Below are positions 5,680 to 9,249 of a DNA stretch of 9,249 nucleotides, piece by piece; position 1 is the first letter of the stretch; every line of letters starts with the position of its first letter. The position numbers and the translations under genes were made by a program. Origin of the DNA: CAYLLT01 sp964591605 (lineage in GTDB: Bacteria; Planctomycetota; Phycisphaerae; UBA1845; PWPN01). The DNA lies in assembly GCA_964591605.1 (NCBI GenBank), contig CAZQEN010000311.1, positions 1 through 9,249 of the forward strand, in the 5' to 3' direction. A model generated the notes under the pieces. The model was not told the origin of the DNA, searched no databases, and worked only from the letters and a program-made list of their open reading frames with translations.

Positions 5680-6891
5680 CTATTCGCAAGACAGCAGGGC
5701 TTCGACCTTGCGGCGGATGGGCGCTTCGTAGCCTTCCACGCTCAGCACATCGCACTCCGAGCCGAGGATGAACGGGTGACGGGCTTCGCGCATGCGCCGC
5801 AGGAGGTCGCAGCCCATTTGCCGGACCTGCTCGACGGTGATCTCGCTGTCCATGAAGAACTTCTTGGAGGGGAGGTTGCCGAAAAGGATCGTGTCCGCGG
5901 GCACCCGGGCGGCGTCTTCCCAGAGCCGGCGCGAGCTGCCGAGGCTCAGGATCGTCGGGCGCAGACCGGCGAAGTACGCGAGCATCTGATCGGTGATGTC
6001 GCCGCAGCAGTGGAACATCAGTTGCACGCCGGCGGCGGCCATGACCTCGCGCAGGCAGCGGTTGGGCTGGACGACGTATCGCTCGAAGACGTCGGAACCC
6101 GCCTCGAGCTGTCGCGGGGAGATGTAGAACTGGTTGGCGGCGGGCTCGGCGATGAAAATGGCTTCGGCGCCGGCCTCGATCTGCCGGGCCACCGAGAACA
6201 GCACGGTGCAGGTGGCGAGTTCGAGGCAGCGCTGCACGGCGGCTACTTCTTCGTCCTGATCTGCGCGTATGCCGCTGCCGGCCTTGTAGACCGGAACGAT
6301 CGGCTCGGCGAGCAGCTTGGTCATGAGCGAGAACGGACCGATCGCCATGCCCATCGCCACCAGATCGGAATGGGCTGCCACGTGACGGATCGCTTCGATG
6401 TGGGCGCGGAAGCGGGGGAGTTCCAGCCCGGCGAGGCGGCGGTCGATGCTGGCGAGCATCTCATCGCACGGGGGCGCGTCAAAGTGATACCGGGCGGCCT
6501 CCTGGGCAGGAATGCCGAGGGCCACGAGCAGCAATTCCTTCTCGAGCGTCAGGTCCATCAGCGGCAGGGCCAGGGGCGTGCGATAGCGCGCGGCGGCCTG
6601 GACCACGACCGCTCCGAGCCGCCGGCCATCGAGCAGGATCGCTTCGGCGTCGGGATGTTCGCGGAGCACCAGGTCGGTGCCGATGGGCATCCTGAGGCCG
6701 CTGGCGGAGAGATCTAGGTAGAACTTGCGGTCGCGGGGCCGGCTCCGGCCGGGCGGCGGACCTTCCGGGGGCTCTGCGCCGAGACCCTCATCGGCATTGG
6801 CAGCGCGGTGGGCGGGCGACCGGCGGTTATGTCTCCGTGCGGCACGGCCCTGCTCCGCGGCCTGGAAGAACGGGCTCGCGGGGGTGGTCAT
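5680..6891 (-). CDS. URO-D-fold protein, methyltransferase-like (MtaA/CmuA type)
   Basis: A 403-residue cytosolic protein of the uroporphyrinogen decarboxylase superfamily. The likely activity is methyl transfer involving a cobamide-bound methyl group, not heme synthesis. Evidence: MFHCCGD (292-298) supplies H294-x-C296, and a late Cys C380 in ILGSECD (375-381) completes the His-x-Cys...Cys zinc pattern of MtaA/MtbA/CmuA enzymes. The RQAGR motif of true HemE is not seen. Other family-like stretches are PIGTDLVL (69-76), LALPLMDLTLEKE (107-119) and AIGPFSLMTKLL (183-194). Residues 1-56 are rich in Pro, Arg and Ala, look disordered, and are probably dispensable. The ATG at 6891 overlaps the lipoprotein stop (ATGA) and has GGAG 7 bases upstream, so it is kept despite that tail; M68 (codon at 6688-6690) has no properly spaced ribosome site. 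No partner corrinoid protein is encoded in this window. Confidence 0.86.
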   Translation of the reverse strand: MTTPASPFFQAAEQGRAARRHNRRSPAHRAANADEGLGAEPPEGPPPGRSRPRDRKFYLDLSASGLRMPIGTDLVLREHPDAEAILLDGRRLGAVVVQAAARYRTPLALPLMDLTLEKELLLVALGIPAQEAARYHFDAPPCDEMLASIDRRLAGLELPRFRAHIEAIRHVAAHSDLVAMGMAIGPFSLMTKLLAEPIVPVYKAGSGIRADQDEEVAAVQRCLELATCTVLFSVARQIEAGAEAIFIAEPAANQFYISPRQLEAGSDVFERYVVQPNRCLREVMAAAGVQLMFHCCGDITDQMLAYFAGLRPTILSLGSSRRLWEDAARVPADTILFGNLPSKKFFMDSEITVEQVRQMGCDLLRRMREARHPFILGSECDVLSVEGYEAPIRRKVEALLSCE

Positions 6892-7607
6892 GGCCGGGCT
6901 CCGATCTCGCGAATGCGGATTTCCCTGACGATCATGCGCATCGGGCCGAATTGAGCGCCTGGGTGGATCTGGAAGCCGATCCGGCCGTGGTCGGTGGCCG
7001 TGTCGTGCACGTCCGCGGTCTGGTGGCCGTTGAGCCAGAGTTGGAGATGGTCGCCCTCGGCCCGCACGCGCATCGTGTTCCAGCCCGTCTTGTCGACGAT
7101 GTCGGGGTTCGTGTTCATGGCGATGAACATCTTGCCCTGGCAGTAGAGCGTTCCCGAGTAGCACACGGGATTGGGCCACTCGAGGATGTCGGCCTGGTAG
7201 TTTTTCGCGGCGGATTGATAGCGGAACCAGATGCCGCTGTTGGCCGGCCAGACGACGCGGTAGCTGCAGGTGAGCTCGAAATCGCGGTAGTCCTTCTCGC
7301 TGAGGAGATCGCCGGGGGCGTAGTTTTCGCCCTGCCGGCCGACGAGCTGGCCGTCTTCGACGGTCCAGACGGAGCCGCCGACCTGCTGCCAGCCGGTGAG
7401 GTCTTTCCCGTTGAAGAGGGACACCCATCCATCTTCGGCGGGTTTGACCGTTGTGGTCGCCGCGGGGGCGGCCGGCGCGGTGGAGGCGGACGAATCATCT
7501 CGCTGACTGCACGCGGCGAGACCACATGCCAGGCCGGCGGATACCGCGCAGATGCGGGAAGCGGTCAGATGGCGGAAGAGTCGACGAAGCATGTGGGCGC
7601 GCAACAT
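6888..7607 (-). CDS. DUF1080 (3-keto-disaccharide hydrolase-like) lipoprotein
   Basis: A 239-residue exported lipoprotein. The N-terminus has a basic n-region, a hydrophobic stretch (about 19-30) and the lipobox LAAC with C33 as the lipidated residue. A Ser/Ala/Pro/Thr-rich linker (about 38-55) follows. The rest is one DUF1080 domain (about 60-236), a concanavalin-like fold named for hydrolysis of 3-keto-glycosides and abundant in planctomycetes. Hallmarks are WVSLFNGKDLTGW (61-73), NSGIWFRY (123-130), NYQADILEWPN (136-146), SGTLYCQG (151-158), WNTMRVRAEGDHLQLWLNG (176-194) and GRIGFQIHPG (208-217). The ATG at 7607 is well supported by AAGGAG five bases upstream. The stop overlaps the URO-D start by four bases, so the two are translationally coupled. 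Whether this member is an active hydrolase or only binds sugars is not decidable here. Confidence 0.92.
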   Translation of the reverse strand: MLRAHMLRRLFRHLTASRICAVSAGLACGLAACSQRDDSSASTAPAAPAATTTVKPAEDGWVSLFNGKDLTGWQQVGGSVWTVEDGQLVGRQGENYAPGDLLSEKDYRDFELTCSYRVVWPANSGIWFRYQSAAKNYQADILEWPNPVCYSGTLYCQGKMFIAMNTNPDIVDKTGWNTMRVRAEGDHLQLWLNGHQTADVHDTATDHGRIGFQIHPGAQFGPMRMIVREIRIREIGARP

Positions 7608-7612
7608 AGAAG

Positions 7613-7618
7613 CTCCTT
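7613..7618 (-). promoter_or_regulatory. Strong ribosome binding site of the lipoprotein gene
   Basis: On the minus strand AAGGAG stands five bases before the ATG at 7607. It fixes the start at residue 1 rather than at the in-frame Met at residue 6, and is the best Shine-Dalgarno match in the window. Confidence 0.75.
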
Positions 7619-7665
7619 ATACAGAATCACCCCGCGCTGCGCCCCGTCTCTCCGCGATCGGCCAC

Positions 7666-7693
7666 AATATACCGTTCCCGGGCCTGGCGTAAA
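7666..7693 (-). promoter_or_regulatory. Candidate sigma-70 promoter for lipoprotein/URO-D pair
   Basis: Reading the minus strand, TTTACG (-35, 7688-7693) is followed after 16 bases by TATATT (-10, 7666-7671). These match four of six and five of six consensus positions. Transcription would begin near 7660, leaving a leader of about 50 bases before the ATG at 7607. The element lies in the 116-base gap behind the radical SAM gene, so the lipoprotein pair could be transcribed independently or by readthrough. Confidence 0.45.
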
Positions 7694-7723
7694 GACAAGC
7701 AGGCGGCGGGTGATGGCCGACCG

Positions 7724-8923
7724 TCACCGGGATGGGGTGGGCTGGTAGAGGCAGGCGGGGTCTTCGGCCAGTTCGTCGCCGGTGGTGGCCCAGGCCCGGG
7801 CCCGCGAGCCGCCGCACACGTCCGCGTATTCACAGATGCCGCAGCGGCCCTTGAGCAGACCCGGATCGCGCAGCCGCACGAGCAGCCCGCTGTCGCGGTA
7901 GATCGCATCGAGCGGCTGATCGCGCACATTGCCCGCCTTGAGCGGCAGAAAACCGGAGGGGAACACGTCGCCGGTGTGCGAGACGAAACAGAAACCCTTG
8001 CCGGCGTTGATCCCGCGGGCGCGGGCCCCGAACGAATCGGCGATGCCCATCTCGCGTGAGAGCTGGGCGGGGATGGCGGACCGGGCGGCCCTCTCGCGAT
8101 CGTGGGTGGTCCGCCGTGCCGGCATCGCGGTTTTCAGGTCAGATGCCGGTCGATGGGATGCGCCGCGGGGGGCGTTCGCATCGGCCGCACGCTGCTGCAG
8201 GACGTAGCGGCGATAGTGCGGCGCCTCGGTGAGCTTGATGATGAAGTCGGCTTCGAGCGAGAGGGCGTAGAGCCGTTCGAAGGCCGCTTCGTGCTGCTCC
8301 GCCGTGAGTGAGGCGAGCACGCTGCCCCGGCCAACGGGGATCAGTGAAAAGACCTCCCAGAACACGATGCCCAGGCCGCGGACGAGGTCGATGAGGCTGC
8401 CCAGGTCATGGGCGTTGTACTGGGCGAGGGTGGTGTTGATCTGCGAGGGCATCTCGAGCTCGCGGGCCCAGGCGAGGGCCCGGAGGGTGCGGGCGTAGGT
8501 GCCGGGCACCTTGCGGAAGTTGTCGTGGAGTTCGGCCGTCGAGCCGTCGAGCGAGAATGCCACCTGCGAGAGGCCGGCGTCGCGGAGGGCGGCCAGGTGG
8601 TCGCGGGTGAGCTCCTCGGATGCGACGGGGATGGTCGCCATGCGCAGGCCGATGCCCGCGCCATGCCGCACCAGCTCGAGCAGGTCCGGCCGCCGCAGCG
8701 GGTCGCCCCCCGACAGCACGCACACCGGGGTGCCCATGCCGCGAATCTGGTCCAGCAGGCGTCTGCCTTCGTCGGTGGTGAGCTCGTCGGGGTGACGCAA
8801 CGGCTGGGCCTCGGCCCGGCAGTGCTGACACGCCAGCGGGCAGGCCTGCGTGGTCTCCCAGATCACCAGAAACGGCGTGGTCGCGAAGTCGAGGGAGGCA
8901 AATGACAGCGGATGCGTGGACAT
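7724..8923 (-). CDS. Radical SAM/SPASM-type protein (NirJ/AhbD-like)
   Basis: A 399-residue cytosolic iron-sulfur enzyme. C28-x3-C32-x2-C35 (in QACPLACQHC) binds the radical-SAM 4Fe-4S cluster, and SGGDP (71-75) is the GGE-like SAM-binding motif. The barrel continues through AFSLDG (122-127). The C-terminal SPASM-like part has C312, C361-x2-C364-x5-C370 and C391, enough to ligate an auxiliary cluster; the Cys expected four residues after C370 is Arg (R374), as I recall for the TIGR04053-like group. That group is related to the heme-modifying enzymes NirJ and AhbD and to peptide-modifying SPASM enzymes; the substrate is unknown. A basic, low-complexity linker (about 243-300) joins the halves. 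The ATG at 8923 has only a weak GAG ribosome site. It is the first gene of the minus-strand block. No short precursor peptide was recognised nearby. Confidence 0.92.
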   Translation of the reverse strand: MSTHPLSFASLDFATTPFLVIWETTQACPLACQHCRAEAQPLRHPDELTTDEGRRLLDQIRGMGTPVCVLSGGDPLRRPDLLELVRHGAGIGLRMATIPVASEELTRDHLAALRDAGLSQVAFSLDGSTAELHDNFRKVPGTYARTLRALAWARELEMPSQINTTLAQYNAHDLGSLIDLVRGLGIVFWEVFSLIPVGRGSVLASLTAEQHEAAFERLYALSLEADFIIKLTEAPHYRRYVLQQRAADANAPRGASHRPASDLKTAMPARRTTHDRERAARSAIPAQLSREMGIADSFGARARGINAGKGFCFVSHTGDVFPSGFLPLKAGNVRDQPLDAIYRDSGLLVRLRDPGLLKGRCGICEYADVCGGSRARAWATTGDELAEDPACLYQPTPSR

Positions 8924-8968
8924 TCGGCAACTCGTAAGCCCCGCCGCGGGCGGTGAGGCGACGGCTTC

Positions 8969-8998
8969 ATTGTACGGCTCGTCTGGTCAAACCTGCAA
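8969..8998 (-). promoter_or_regulatory. Candidate sigma-70 promoter for radical SAM gene
   Basis: Reading the minus strand, TTGCAG (-35, 8993-8998) is followed after 18 bases by TACAAT (-10, 8969-8974). These match four of six and five of six consensus positions. The predicted start near 8962 gives a leader of about 40 bases before the ATG at 8923. It is among the few AT-rich spots in this stretch. Confidence 0.5.
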
Positions 8999-9249
8999 CG
9001 CGGGCCGGCCGTGAGAGTGCGTGTCCGTATTGAAGGCGCGGAGGCGGGATCAGAGCGGCGACGGTGGGGAGCGGCGTGGGGCGCACGCGCACGGGCGGGA
9101 CACAGGGCAGGCCATCGCCCGCAACCGAACAAGAGAAGCTCACGCAGAGACGCATCGAAGCGCAAGCCGCTTGCCATGCAGAGGATTTGAGATCTGAGAT
9201 TTGAGATTGAGGCGTGTTCGTCAGGTTCTTCCGGAACAAAAGAAGTTGC
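8999..9249. other. No convincing gene; window end
   Basis: No frame here gives a recognisable protein. Minus-strand frames of about 90-100 codons are open (8967-9239 and 8863-9177), but their translations are Arg/Pro-rich and resemble no family I know. The stretch holds a heptamer tandem repeat (9188-9211), with an AGAGACGC-type run just before it (around 9147-9154). It may be a spacer upstream of the radical SAM promoter. Confidence 0.6.
9188..9211 (+). repeat. Heptamer tandem repeat TGAGATY
   Basis: Three perfect head-to-tail copies of a 7-base unit are seen: TGAGATC (9188-9194), TGAGATT (9195-9201) and TGAGATT (9202-9208), followed by a partial GAG. An imperfect copy, GAGGATT, precedes them (9181-9187). 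The tract is clearly AT-richer than its surroundings. It looks like a simple-sequence intergenic repeat; no function can be assigned. Confidence 0.7.

Noticed and set aside
5653..5680. Possible bidirectional terminator between the convergent genes
   Set aside because: The palindrome is short, the wider stem has a loop of about 27 bases, and no T-run follows on either strand.
5614..6717. 367-codon open frame on the plus strand, opposite the URO-D gene
   Set aside because: Antisense shadow of a motif-rich URO-D gene; low-complexity translation and no ribosome site.
5680..6891. Annotation of the URO-D-fold gene as hemE
   Set aside because: The RQAGR motif is absent and a methyltransferase-type His-x-Cys...Cys set is present.
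7704..7728. Hairpin GGTGA/TCACC at the end of the radical SAM gene
   Set aside because: The stem is only five pairs with a 10-base loop and no T-run, too weak to call a terminator.
6837..7748. 303-codon open frame on the plus strand, opposite the lipoprotein
   Set aside because: The opposite strand has a lipobox, DUF1080 motifs and a strong ribosome site; this frame has none.
8967..9239. 90-codon open frame on the minus strand near the window end
   Set aside because: No family resemblance; it runs through the simple repeat and the promoter of the radical SAM gene.

Overview
The window is a GC-rich bacterial chromosome segment with seven convincing protein genes, no RNA genes, no insertion sequence and no CRISPR array. 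The gene types (a GAF plus AAA+ regulator with a Cys-rich GAF insert, a DUF1080 lipoprotein, a methyltransferase-like URO-D protein and a radical SAM/SPASM protein) and the strong G/C bias at third codon positions fit a planctomycete, perhaps Phycisphaerae-like. That taxonomic call is inference from gene content only.

Layout. A regulator of the NtrC/sigma-54 activator family (44-1561, minus strand) is divergent from a plus-strand block that starts at 1845. The 283-base gap between them holds three GC-rich inverted repeats spaced about 28-30 bases apart. The plus block is a tightly overlapping three-gene operon: a zinc-type alcohol dehydrogenase (MDR) family protein (1845-3164), a family 9 (heptosyltransferase-like) glycosyltransferase (3136-4221) and an exported protein built from five copies of a short beta-rich motif (4218-5657). 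It converges, with only 22 bases between the stop codons, on a minus-strand block read from the right: a radical SAM/SPASM protein (7724-8923), then a DUF1080-type lipoprotein (6888-7607) whose stop overlaps the start of a uroporphyrinogen-decarboxylase-fold protein (5680-6891). Plausible sigma-70 promoters precede the radical SAM gene and the lipoprotein gene. The last 250 bases hold no convincing gene but contain a small heptamer tandem repeat.

How the genes may work together. The three plus-strand genes are almost certainly translated as a unit; a dehydrogenase, a sugar transferase and an exported repeat protein suggest cell-envelope glycoconjugate work, but no substrate can be read from sequence. 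The regulator is the most unusual item. It aligns without gaps to sigma-54 activators, yet its GAFTGA loop, its Walker B acidic pair and its arginine fingers are all replaced, while the phosphate loop and the Fis-type DNA-binding helix-turn-helix remain. It looks like an activator turned into a non-activating DNA-binding regulator, and the palindromes beside it are candidate operators. In the minus block, the URO-D protein carries the His-x-Cys...Cys zinc pattern of cobamide-dependent methyltransferases rather than the heme-pathway active site.
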